Of a stretch of DNA of 64,000 nt, positions 26,961-35,535 are shown piece after piece (the first letter of the stretch is position 1; every line of letters begins with the position of its first letter). The position numbers and the translations under genes were made by a program. Under the pieces are notes generated by a model that was given only the letters and a program-made list of their open reading frames with translations, was not told the origin of the DNA and did no database searches. This stretch comes from Hallerella sp963656065 (GTDB lineage Bacteria > Fibrobacterota > Fibrobacteria > Fibrobacterales > Fibrobacteraceae): assembly GCA_963656065.1 (NCBI GenBank), contig CAVKGV010000006.1:62001-126000 (forward strand), read 5' to 3'.

Positions 26961-28775
26961 ATGTCCTACCCTTCACTCGAAGCGGCACTCCTCGACCTTG
27001 AAAAGCACGGGATGCTTCTCCGCATCCGCGATGAAGTCTCCCCCGACTTGCTGATGCCCAAAATGGCGGAAATCGCCACCCGGGAATCCATGCCCGCGAT
27101 TCTTTTCGAACGGGTCAAAGGTTCCCCGTTCCGGGCAGCGGCGAATATTTTCGGGACAATGGAACGAGCCCGTTTTCTTTTCCGCAAGACGTGGCAAAAA
27201 GCCGAAACAGCCATCGCCTTTCACGCCGATCCGCTTTCCGTCCTGAAGCATCCAAAGCGCTTTTTGACTCTTCCCGAAATCGGGGTCTCCGCACTTCCCC
27301 GCAAAAGCCTTTTCGCTCCAGTTCTCGCCCAGACGACTACGCTAGGAAGATTGCCACAAATCCGTCTGCACAGGGAGGACGGTGGTTCTTTTCTGACGCT
27401 TCCCCAAGTCTTTTCCCAGATGCCCGGCGAAAGCAACATTCTCAAATCCAACGTGGGCATGTACCGCATCCAGATTTCGGGAAACGGCTACATTCCGGAC
27501 GAGGAATGCGGTCTGCATTACCAAATCGAGCGCGACATCGCGAGACACCACGAAGCCGCTCTACAGAAAAACGAGCCGCTTAAAGTCAGCGTCTGGCTGG
27601 GTGGACCGCCGGCGCATACCCTCGCCGCGATTATGCCGATGCCGCCCGAGCTTTCCGAACTCACTTTTGCGGGACTTCTCGGCGGACGGGCTTTCCACTA
27701 CCGAGACCTCAACGGCTGGAAAATTTCATCCGACGCGGATTTTTGCATCTTAGGAGAAGTCGCGCCGGACCTCAAACCCGAGGGTCCTTTTGGCGATCAC
27801 CTCGGCTACTATTCCGCAAGGCACGAATTTCCCTGTCTCCGCGTCAAAAAGATTTTCTGCAAGAAGAATGCGATTTTTCCCTTTACAACGGTCGGTCGGC
27901 CGCCACAGGAAGATTCGGTTTTCGGAAAACTGATCGGGGAGCTGGTTCGTCCCATCGTACCGGAATCCGTGGCGGGAATCTGCGAAATGCATTCCGTTGA
28001 TGCGGCAGGTGTCCACCCGCTCCTCCTTGCGATTGGAAGGGAACGCTATACGCCGTATCTACCGGAGCGCGAACCGATGGAACTTCTGAAAGAAGCGAAT
28101 GCGCTCTTAGGATTCAACCAGGTTTCCCTTTCCAAGTATCTCTTTATCGCGGCGAGGGAAGACAGCGAACTTCTCGACACGCAGGATATCGTCGGTTACT
28201 TTGTTCACATTCTGGCGCGCGTCCATCTGGATCGGGACATCCACTTCCAGACGGAGACGACCATCGACACGCTGGACTATTCCGGTCGAAAGCTCAACCA
28301 CGGTTCAAAAGTCATCGTCGCTGCGGCGGGCAAACCTATCCGAAGACTCGGACTCTCAGCGGAAGACGGATTTTCGACGATTCCTCTTCCTCAGGGATTT
28401 TCTTCTCCACGCATTGTTTTTCCGGGAACGCTCGTTATCCAGGGAACTCCTGCGGCAGATATCGAAGCCCTGGCCGAAACGCTTTCCCGCTGGAACTTCC
28501 GCGAAAACTTTCCGCTCGTTACCATTGCCGATGACGCCTCCTTTACCGCAAAAACTATCGACAACTGGCTCTGGGTTACATTCACGCGCAGCGATCCCGC
28601 CCGAGACATTTACGGAGCAAATTCCCGGGTCTCCCAAAAACATTGGGGATGCGAATCCCCGCTGATCATCGATGCCCGCACCAAACCGGGATATCAAAAA
28701 GTCGTCGAAGAAGATCCGGTTCTCGAAGCGCAAGCCAAGGACATTCTTTGGAAAGCGATGAAGCGGCGCCCATGA
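26961..28775 (+). CDS. UbiD-family decarboxylase, probably menaquinone MqnL type
   Basis: 604 residues, the length of UbiD-type (prFMN-dependent) decarboxylases of menaquinone/ubiquinone synthesis. Key signatures include YRIQISGNGY, HYQIERDIARHHE, PPAHTLAAIMPMP, FGDHLGYYSARHEFP (prFMN-site Glu/His region) and FVHILARVHLDRDIHFQTETTIDTLDY. Proximity to mqnC supports the decarboxylase step of the futalosine route (MqnL), acting on the prenylated 1,4-dihydroxy-6-naphthoate; UbiX/MqnM is not in this window. It overlaps the next gene by 4 nt (ATGA). Confidence 0.87.
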   Translation: MSYPSLEAALLDLEKHGMLLRIRDEVSPDLLMPKMAEIATRESMPAILFERVKGSPFRAAANIFGTMERARFLFRKTWQKAETAIAFHADPLSVLKHPKRFLTLPEIGVSALPRKSLFAPVLAQTTTLGRLPQIRLHREDGGSFLTLPQVFSQMPGESNILKSNVGMYRIQISGNGYIPDEECGLHYQIERDIARHHEAALQKNEPLKVSVWLGGPPAHTLAAIMPMPPELSELTFAGLLGGRAFHYRDLNGWKISSDADFCILGEVAPDLKPEGPFGDHLGYYSARHEFPCLRVKKIFCKKNAIFPFTTVGRPPQEDSVFGKLIGELVRPIVPESVAGICEMHSVDAAGVHPLLLAIGRERYTPYLPEREPMELLKEANALLGFNQVSLSKYLFIAAREDSELLDTQDIVGYFVHILARVHLDRDIHFQTETTIDTLDYSGRKLNHGSKVIVAAAGKPIRRLGLSAEDGFSTIPLPQGFSSPRIVFPGTLVIQGTPAADIEALAETLSRWNFRENFPLVTIADDASFTAKTIDNWLWVTFTRSDPARDIYGANSRVSQKHWGCESPLIIDARTKPGYQKVVEEDPVLEAQAKDILWKAMKRRP

Positions 28776-30409
28776 AAAACTCTTTCTGGAAAGCAATCGG
28801 ATTCTTCGCAATCCTCTTTTCCGAAGTCGTCGCAAGCCCGTTCTGCGGAACAAGCCAGATTCAAAAGCATTTTCAGGATGTGAAAAATTTTAGGGCAACC
28901 GCCCGAAGCGCAAGCATCTCCTCGACAAGCTGCGACCCGGAATTTTACTACGACACATCGGCGGTCAAAGAAAGAAAGACGACGCACTTTCGGATTTACT
29001 ATGTCCTTGAAGGTCCGCACAAAACATCCGAAGCCTGGATTGATTCGCTAGCGAAATCCCTGGAATCCGCCTGGAATTTTCACATCAAAAAACACGGGAC
29101 AAAAATCCCCAAAGGCGCAAACCCGACCTGGCATTTTCAAAAGAACGGTGACAGCGATTTGTATCCGGTAGAAGTTATCGATATAAACCTTGTGCGCGAC
29201 AATGCGGCACTTCTAGGCGGTTTTTGCACGGCTTGCATGGGACTGACATTTCCTCCCGGTTCAAAGCCGGAAGAAACGGAAATCATCATCGACAACGACT
29301 TTCTTTACCCCGACGAAAACAATCCCGTAGTCAAAAAACTTTCCGATTCCTTTTGCACCTATGTCCAAGCCTCCCTTCCCATTACAAACAACATAACCGG
29401 TAAAAACTACCCGGAAGATTACGGGCTTGCGCTCCGCACTACCGCCGTCCACGAATTTTACCATGCCGTCCAGGCGGCATACATCAGTTTTTTCGAATAC
29501 GACAGCTATTGGTTCGAAGCGTCCGCGACCGCACTCGAAGAAATCGCCATACCGGATGCCGACGATTATTGGATGTCCCTTCCTTCCTTTTTCCGTTCGA
29601 CAGGAATCCCGTTTGACCGAATCAGTTCAAGCTACGGCTTGGCCGTCTGGGGACTGTACAATTTACACGCCTGGAACGAAGATTTCGATACCAAGCTGTG
29701 GGAACGTTTTTCGTCCATGCCGGATTCCGGTTTTGAAAACGTTTACGCCAAGGAACTCGCCGCCCGGGAAATCGATCCGGACTCGGCCTTTGACGATTTT
29801 GCCAGGAAACTTTTCTTTTCGGGAACCCGCACCGATTTTTCGGATTCATCGTTCCACTTTACCGGGGACTTTTCGGACTGGCCCGATTCGCCCTATCTAA
29901 AAAATCCGCTTCTTTCCCCTGTCACGCTCGAAGCGCCAGCCATCGATTACTATCGAATTACACCGGATTCCTTTCCCGATCTTTCCCAGTTTGCAGGAAA
30001 AGCATCGGTCGCCCTTTACGGAAAAAATCAAAAAACGTCATTTTATTCCCTGGACACGATTTCGTGGTCCGGAATTTCGCCGCTTGTCGCCCAGTCGGAA
30101 AACTCGGTCCTGGTTCTTTCCAGGCTGCGAGAAAATTTTAGCGGTGCGTTGCAAGCGGATACGCTCCCCATGCGCAGCTACCCGAACCCGTGGCGAGGCG
30201 AAACGCCTCTCTGCTTTGCCGCCCTTCCTTCCTCAAAGCACGTCCTCGAAATCCGCACACGTGCCGGCAAACTGGTCCGCAGGATTTCCTACACAGGGAC
30301 AAGCCTCTGCATCCGCGCCGAAGAGATTCGAACGCAGCTGGCTCCCGGACTTTATTATTTCAGGGCCGGCACAAAGGGCAAGGCAAAACCGTTTCTCGTC
30401 GTCTATTGA
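28772..30409 (+). CDS. Secreted zinc metalloprotease with T9SS-like C-terminal domain
   Basis: 545 residues: a signal peptide (to about 22), then a catalytic region with the zinc motif HEFYH at 227-231 (TTAVHEFYHAVQAAYISF) and a Glu249 (YWFEASATALEE), as in the MXAN_6640-type metalloproteases. The C-terminal stretch, from about 465, starts MRSYPNPWRGETPL and contains KHVLEIRTRAGKLVRRISYTG and LAPGLYYFRAG. These are the hallmarks of a type-IX-like sorting domain for outer-membrane export. Cys pairs near the start may form disulfides. The substrate is unknown. Confidence 0.78.
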   Translation: MKNSFWKAIGFFAILFSEVVASPFCGTSQIQKHFQDVKNFRATARSASISSTSCDPEFYYDTSAVKERKTTHFRIYYVLEGPHKTSEAWIDSLAKSLESAWNFHIKKHGTKIPKGANPTWHFQKNGDSDLYPVEVIDINLVRDNAALLGGFCTACMGLTFPPGSKPEETEIIIDNDFLYPDENNPVVKKLSDSFCTYVQASLPITNNITGKNYPEDYGLALRTTAVHEFYHAVQAAYISFFEYDSYWFEASATALEEIAIPDADDYWMSLPSFFRSTGIPFDRISSSYGLAVWGLYNLHAWNEDFDTKLWERFSSMPDSGFENVYAKELAAREIDPDSAFDDFARKLFFSGTRTDFSDSSFHFTGDFSDWPDSPYLKNPLLSPVTLEAPAIDYYRITPDSFPDLSQFAGKASVALYGKNQKTSFYSLDTISWSGISPLVAQSENSVLVLSRLRENFSGALQADTLPMRSYPNPWRGETPLCFAALPSSKHVLEIRTRAGKLVRRISYTGTSLCIRAEEIRTQLAPGLYYFRAGTKGKAKPFLVVY

Positions 30410-31443
30410 AAATCCAAGCCGCGATTCCTAGCGAGAAGCAGGGAATCTTCGCCCAAACACTCGGAAAGGCTAAATTCCGGTTCGATGCCGGTTCGCCAAG
30501 CGAGACCCTCTTTCATCTTCCGCGGAGAACGGATCACGTAGAAGCGGTTCCATTTTCCCGATTTCAGGATTTTTTGGGCAAGCGTCTTTCCCGGTTCCAC
30601 CAACAGGCGATGGATTCCCATCCGCGAAAAATCATCCAGAACTTTTTCCCAGTTTTCGTCAAAGTCGTCGGAAGTGAAAAGGCGGACATCGGCGACAGAT
30701 GAAATGTCATCCTGGGAAACCCGGCTAAAAACCATCGGCTTATCCGAAGGATTTTCAAAAAGATGCAAACCCGCTAACAACTTCCGGTTTCCGCAGAGAA
30801 CAGCCCGATGCGGACTATTGCCCACGACACCGCGCACGGTCAAATGCGGATTATCCGTGTTTGCAGTTCCTCCGCCTACGAGAATGTATTCCGCAGTCCG
30901 CCGCCATCTAGCGGTCCATTCGTCCGCGGCACGACCCGTTATGCGAACGGGACTTCGGTCAGGGCGAGCGATAAAACCGTCTGCAGTTTCCGCAATTTTG
31001 CATTCGACAAATGTCCGACCGTTGCGTACAAAGTAATCGTATGCTTCGTAAAAAGTTCGAAAGTTTTCCGGAGGATCAACATATACCGACTCGATTCCCG
31101 CTTCTGCAAGGATCTTTTCGCTTTTTCCAAAGACCTGCGGATTGGGGTCCCGATGGGCAAAGAAAACGTTCCGGATTCCCGCTGCAATAATAGCGTTTGT
31201 ACACGGGGGCGTTCGACCAAAATGACAGCACGGTTCAAGCGTTACATACAAAGTAGCCCCCTGCGCCGCAGGGCCTGCATCCCGGAGAGCCATCACTTCC
31301 GCATGGGGACCGTGTACGACTTGTGTGTGTCCGCGACCGACAATCGTTCCATCTTTTACGACAACCGCCCCAACAGCCGGATTGGGAAACGAAAGGCCGA
31401 CAGCAGAGAGCGCCTCTTCGAACGCCGATTCAATGAAATTCAT
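30403..31443 (-). CDS. ribD: Bifunctional riboflavin deaminase-reductase RibD
   Basis: 346 residues from ATG 31443 (a GTG lies one codon earlier). The deaminase half binds Zn via His-Ala-Glu (HAEVMAL) and the two Cys of EPCCHFGRTPPC (about 70-81); it turns the pyrimidine precursor into the uracil form. The reductase half (from about 145) has GRTFVECKIAETADGFIARPD and EYILVGGGTANTDNP, with NADPH-binding strands to about 230. Length matches fused RibD. It overlaps the upstream PAS gene by 14 nt. Confidence 0.93.
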   Translation of the reverse strand: MNFIESAFEEALSAVGLSFPNPAVGAVVVKDGTIVGRGHTQVVHGPHAEVMALRDAGPAAQGATLYVTLEPCCHFGRTPPCTNAIIAAGIRNVFFAHRDPNPQVFGKSEKILAEAGIESVYVDPPENFRTFYEAYDYFVRNGRTFVECKIAETADGFIARPDRSPVRITGRAADEWTARWRRTAEYILVGGGTANTDNPHLTVRGVVGNSPHRAVLCGNRKLLAGLHLFENPSDKPMVFSRVSQDDISSVADVRLFTSDDFDENWEKVLDDFSRMGIHRLLVEPGKTLAQKILKSGKWNRFYVIRSPRKMKEGLAWRTGIEPEFSLSECLGEDSLLLARNRGLDFQ

Positions 31444-32278
31444 CACTATCCAAGGCTACGCGGCTTACGCCGTAAAGAACGAACTGTCCCACATCGTTTT
31501 TCTCAAGCGTACTGCGCGTCACAAAATTGACAATGCTACCGTCCCGATTTTTAACGCGCACATTAAATTTCTGCGGTTTATCCCGCATAAGCCCGTCTTT
31601 TAAAAGGTCTTCGATTCTCTTGTTCAGCATTTTCCGGAACGACAGGAGATCCTCTTTCAAGAAAAAATCCTCGGTTGACGAAAGCAGCCCGGCTTTGTGA
31701 TCGTCAACGCCAAAGCGCTCGCGTGTCACATCCGTAAGAAGCGTAAGCAACCTCGAAGAACAGTCCAATGTCCAGATAATGTTAAACGAATTATCCAACA
31801 TTATCGCCATCCGACGCTTCGTCTCGATAAGCTCTTCGCTGATTCGCATCCGATCGTTTATCGGGAAATAGGAACAGCAGAACAGGGTCTGCGAACCGTC
31901 TTTCATAAAAAAGCCATAGTTTTCATACCACTGCCAACCGTAACGAACATCGCGCAGGCGAATGCCCATACTGTCAAATTTTTTCGAAGCCTTGGCCGCA
32001 CGAAGAGCAACGTCTAAACGTTTTAGATCATCGGGATGAACCACTTCACGCGGATTATGTTCCGAAACGGTCTCTGCGGGGATCCCGACAATTTTAAGCA
32101 AAGCGTTCGAGGCTGTCATCACCCGCAACGTGTCCAGATCAAAGACGGCCCACAAGGATTTCATATTTTGAGCCATCGAATTGATAATCCGAAATTTTCT
32201 GCTCAATTTCACATTCCAGACAAGCATCACCACAAAGGCAATCAAGAGCAATAGCATCAAAACAATCAGAACCATCAT
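31430..32278 (-). CDS. Membrane-anchored PAS-domain protein without output domain
   Basis: 282 residues. One N-terminal membrane helix (about 3-24), then two PAS-like folds: residues about 40-145 (WAVFDLDTLRVMTASNALLKIVG, VVHPDDLKRL, WYENYGFFMKDGSQ) and about 155-275 (NIIWTLDCSSRLLTLL, FNVRVKNRDGSIVNFVTRS). The second ends with strand residues GQFVLYGVSR. No kinase, GGDEF, or HTH is present, so the protein could sense a signal and pass it on to an unknown partner. It sits immediately upstream of ribD. Alternative GTG start at 32284. Confidence 0.72.
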   Translation of the reverse strand: MMVLIVLMLLLLIAFVVMLVWNVKLSRKFRIINSMAQNMKSLWAVFDLDTLRVMTASNALLKIVGIPAETVSEHNPREVVHPDDLKRLDVALRAAKASKKFDSMGIRLRDVRYGWQWYENYGFFMKDGSQTLFCCSYFPINDRMRISEELIETKRRMAIMLDNSFNIIWTLDCSSRLLTLLTDVTRERFGVDDHKAGLLSSTEDFFLKEDLLSFRKMLNKRIEDLLKDGLMRDKPQKFNVRVKNRDGSIVNFVTRSTLEKNDVGQFVLYGVSRVALDSDEFH

Positions 32279-32332
32279 AGGCACAATATAACAAAATAGA
32301 TATCGCTAAAAGACATTATGCTTACATGTATT

Positions 32333-33100
32333 TCAAAATTTACCATTTAATTCGTAAATTTCAGAATTTTTCCGGTAAAAAAGCCCGCACATCCTGGAAT
32401 TCATGTAATTCCCGTCCCGATGCATCCCAAAAGAGGCTCCCAAGCTTCGAATTCCGACGGAAACGCCGATACCGACCCGTGGACCGGGATAAGCGACACT
32501 GCCCTGCAACTCCAATGTTCCCAAGCGGATTTTTTCGCCAAAAGCCAGCAAAAAACCATGCGGTCGCTGGTAGAGAAAGGCGGCTTCGCTCCAAAAGTTT
32601 TCCCCCGGATTCCAAAAGATATTTCCCGCAAGCGAAGGATGTTCAAAATCCGACGGGAAGATTCCCCACAGCCCGCCAGAAAACATAGCGCTTCCGTTCC
32701 AGGAAATTCCAGCCCGCCCCACGGCCCGCCACCAGGTCGCTTCGCCGGGAATCACCTGGACATCGACATTTCCCCCGGCGCCGAACAGCAATGTAAAAGC
32801 GGAAACGGAAAAATCCATTCCAAAATTTTCGCTGCGATATAGCGAGTCCAGGAACGACCCCGCAAAGGAAGCCCCCAGCCGGTAACGCGGATTTCCCCAT
32901 TCGGAAACGATTTCGACGACATCGTAATCGACGCCTTCCATCGGCTCGGTCCAGAGAATCCCAAGCTTAAAACCGGAAGCCTTTCGCGCCGGATTTTTTC
33001 CGAGAAGTTCGAACCATCCCGGATTCCAGGGGTCGGGAATCCGGACATCGGCAAAAAGCGCCCCACAAAAAACCAGGACGCACAAAAAGATTTTCTCCAT
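32333..33100 (-). CDS. Exported envelope protein, probable outer-membrane beta-barrel
   Basis: 255 residues starting with a signal peptide (MEKIFLCVLVFCGALFA). The remainder alternates short strands rich in aromatic and Gly residues (YRLGASFAGSF, FSVSAFTLLFGAGGNV, FLLAFGEKIRLGTLELQGSVAYPGPRVGIGVSVG) and ends in NGKF with a C-terminal Phe, as in outer-membrane barrels. No specific family recognised. The gap to the lamin-tail gene upstream is 6 nt, so the two are co-expressed. Confidence 0.68.
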   Translation of the reverse strand: MEKIFLCVLVFCGALFADVRIPDPWNPGWFELLGKNPARKASGFKLGILWTEPMEGVDYDVVEIVSEWGNPRYRLGASFAGSFLDSLYRSENFGMDFSVSAFTLLFGAGGNVDVQVIPGEATWWRAVGRAGISWNGSAMFSGGLWGIFPSDFEHPSLAGNIFWNPGENFWSEAAFLYQRPHGFLLAFGEKIRLGTLELQGSVAYPGPRVGIGVSVGIRSLGASFGMHRDGNYMNSRMCGLFYRKNSEIYELNGKF

Positions 33101-33106
33101 ATTTCC

Positions 33107-34552
33107 TCACGGACGCAATATCACGCCGATTCGCTTTTCTGAATTTTTCTGTGAAACGCGCAAAAAGTTCGGACCGGGAAAGCCCTTGTCGAGAAGCGGG
33201 ATTTCCGTCCAGCGATTTCCTGCAGCATCTGCCGGAAGCGTTTTTTTCCACAAAAGATTTCCCTTGCCCGAAATCAACTCCACAAGGACTTCTTCGCTGC
33301 TTTCAACCCGAATCATCAGGGGATTCTGCCGGTTCTTTCGGGAAAAAATCCGGGCGTTCCATTCCACCCGAAAGGGAAGTTCCCCGTCCGAATTCGAAGC
33401 AAGGCTTCCCGGTGTCTGGAAACCCGGGCTGTTTTCTTCGCGACCCGTCGCCGTCGAAAATCCCGCAGGACAATGCGCCTGTATCCGTGCGAGCTTTCCC
33501 CAGCCGACCGAATCCACTTTTTCATCCCCGTAGCAAAGAAAAAGCGAATCGGAGCCGTTTTTCAGAAACCCGAAATTTACGGCGAGAATCCGCACATCGT
33601 CATTTCCAACAAAGTTCCGCATTCCGAGCGTATCCTTGGTGAGGACGACGCTTTCCCGATTTCCGATTTTCACATCGGGCAGCTTTACATTCCGATTTCC
33701 GCATAGCCTCATCCCGGACAGGGAAATTTCTCGCGAACCTTCGTGATAGATTTCAATCCATTCCGGAACGCCTTCTTCCGGGCACGGATGCACTTCCGAG
33801 ATGCGCACCGGAAAATTTCCGGCGAGAGCGACCAGCGTATCTAACGAATCGTTTCCGGGAACATCGTCCGGCGGCCATGTCGCGACGATTTCAAGAGCCT
33901 TTGCCGAAAGGCGCGTATCGAAACGGGAACGGATATCCCTCTCCAAAAGCCCGACCCATGATTTTTCGGACAGGGAGTTTTCCGAACGGAACAAAGCCCG
34001 GACCTGAGCCGAATCACAGCCGAGAAGCGTCCACTCGCCCTTCCAGACGGAAGCTTCAACAAAAAGCGTATCGATTTGCAAGCGACAATCGTTCACGCCC
34101 GATTCAAAATTTCCATTCGGAAATCCGGGCGTCGGCAAGGCAAAGCTCCAGGCATCGAAAGCGGAATCGTTCCGTACAAATGAATATCCCGGTTTTGGAA
34201 CAGGAAGATTCGCAAAGTCCTCGCAGGATCCGCCCTGCAATTTCCACACGTCCTTACGGGAATTCGGCAGAGCGCTTCCCAAAAGTTTTTCGCACAAAAG
34301 TTTTGGAGTTTTCGGACAAAGCGCTGTATCGCGGATAAGGAGAATCCGGTCTATTCTTTCGGGAATTTTTCCTTCCCAAACTTTTTTCTCTTCATGATAG
34401 ACGGAAACGGTATCGCGGGACGGAGCATGCGGCAGGCGAATTTCGACGAATTCCCCACGGGCATCTTCCACGTCGGAAGGGTCGGGCAAAATTTCGACAA
34501 AGCGCGGACACGTCCCCAAGGCAAGGGCAAACGCCACAGAAATCAGATTCAT
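33107..34552 (-). CDS. Secreted protein with lamin-tail domains and possible T9SS-like C-terminus
   Basis: 481 residues. A weak signal segment (LISVAFALALGTC) is followed by two beta-sandwich lamin-tail (LTD)-like parts: residues about 17-145 (FVEILPDPSDVEDARGEFVEIRL, KPGYSFVRND) and about 250-360 (VRISEVHPCPEEGVPEWIEIYHEG, REISLSGMRLCG). The last 80 residues (LMIRVESSEEVLVELISGKGNLLW, LRVSQKNSEKRIGVILRP) look like a type-IX-style sorting tail. Such proteins are surface-exposed and often work in adhesion or polymer binding. Its partner may be the adjacent barrel-like protein. Confidence 0.68.
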   Translation of the reverse strand: MNLISVAFALALGTCPRFVEILPDPSDVEDARGEFVEIRLPHAPSRDTVSVYHEEKKVWEGKIPERIDRILLIRDTALCPKTPKLLCEKLLGSALPNSRKDVWKLQGGSCEDFANLPVPKPGYSFVRNDSAFDAWSFALPTPGFPNGNFESGVNDCRLQIDTLFVEASVWKGEWTLLGCDSAQVRALFRSENSLSEKSWVGLLERDIRSRFDTRLSAKALEIVATWPPDDVPGNDSLDTLVALAGNFPVRISEVHPCPEEGVPEWIEIYHEGSREISLSGMRLCGNRNVKLPDVKIGNRESVVLTKDTLGMRNFVGNDDVRILAVNFGFLKNGSDSLFLCYGDEKVDSVGWGKLARIQAHCPAGFSTATGREENSPGFQTPGSLASNSDGELPFRVEWNARIFSRKNRQNPLMIRVESSEEVLVELISGKGNLLWKKTLPADAAGNRWTEIPLLDKGFPGPNFLRVSQKNSEKRIGVILRP

Positions 34553-34601
34553 GAATGTCTAAGCGCAAATTCGGAAACAGCCGTCCCGAAAAAAGAACAG
34601 C

Positions 34602-35522
34602 CTACTGAATTGCGTATTCTCCAGGGAGAATATAACGAAGCGGGTTCTCCGGCCTGGAATTCAGCCAAACCTCGTAATGAAGATGAGGACCGGCGGAAAG
34701 CCCGGTGTTGCCCATGTATCCCAATAATTGATAACGCTTGATGAGTTGTCCCTGCTTGACGGAAATGGACTGCATGTGACCGTATTTCGTCACGAATCCG
34801 TTTCCATGGTCCAGGGCGACATAATTGCCAAAAGAATCGCTGCGACGCGCAATGGTCACAACCCCGTCAGCCGTCGCATAAATCGGCGTCCAACGACTGT
34901 TCGAAATATCGATACCGTTGTGCATTTTTCCGACTTCGCCCGTAATCGGGTGAACGCGCTGTCCAAATGCCGACGCATAGCGTCCTGTCGTCGGGGAAAT
35001 CGAAGGGATGTGCCTCCAATTCGCATACTGCTGTCCGGCAAAGCCAGCAATTTCCCGGAAATTTTTCTCGTTTTCGAGCGCCTTCGCGCGGAACTGTTCC
35101 GTCTTCGCCTTCAGCGAAAGAGCCTGGTCGAGAATCGGTTGGGCAACCCTTGAAAGACGCCGTTCCGGGCGTTCCGGTCCGCCGATAGACATTTCCCGAC
35201 TCGAGCGATCCGTCGGATTCAGACCGAACTTGTAGTGGAGCAGGTCTTCATTGGCAAAGCGCGATTCCATCATCCTGTTCAAGGAGTCCAGCCGAGCCTG
35301 TTCCCGGTCCAACTTCTCGGACAAGGCTACGCGGTTGGCGAGCATCCGTTTTTTTAAAAAGCCGTAGGAAAAATGGACGCTTCCCTGGACAAAGAGCAGG
35401 GCAATTCCCAAAAGCACAAGAGCCTTTCCCGCGCCAAGGAGGCGCTTCGAAAATTCGGGAAGCCGCAATGAGTGCGACTTCGAGGAACCTTCGATGTGAA
35501 AAGACAACTTGAAAAATTTCAT
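34602..35522 (-). CDS. M23-family peptidoglycan metallopeptidase
   Basis: 306 residues from ATG 35522 (MKFFKLSFHI); an in-frame TTG lies upstream but is rejected. A single membrane helix at about 35-55 places the enzyme in the periplasm. A coiled-coil region (about 65-95, KLDREQARLDSLNRMM) and a long helix (about 125-155) precede the catalytic domain with HNGIDIS (HxxxD zinc motif; about 195-201) and HLHYEVW (HxH; about 280). The architecture resembles M23 proteins such as NlpD/MepM relatives that cut septal peptidoglycan. Confidence 0.9.
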   Translation of the reverse strand: MKFFKLSFHIEGSSKSHSLRLPEFSKRLLGAGKALVLLGIALLFVQGSVHFSYGFLKKRMLANRVALSEKLDREQARLDSLNRMMESRFANEDLLHYKFGLNPTDRSSREMSIGGPERPERRLSRVAQPILDQALSLKAKTEQFRAKALENEKNFREIAGFAGQQYANWRHIPSISPTTGRYASAFGQRVHPITGEVGKMHNGIDISNSRWTPIYATADGVVTIARRSDSFGNYVALDHGNGFVTKYGHMQSISVKQGQLIKRYQLLGYMGNTGLSAGPHLHYEVWLNSRPENPLRYILPGEYAIQ

Positions 35523-35535
35523 GGCGAACGTCAAT

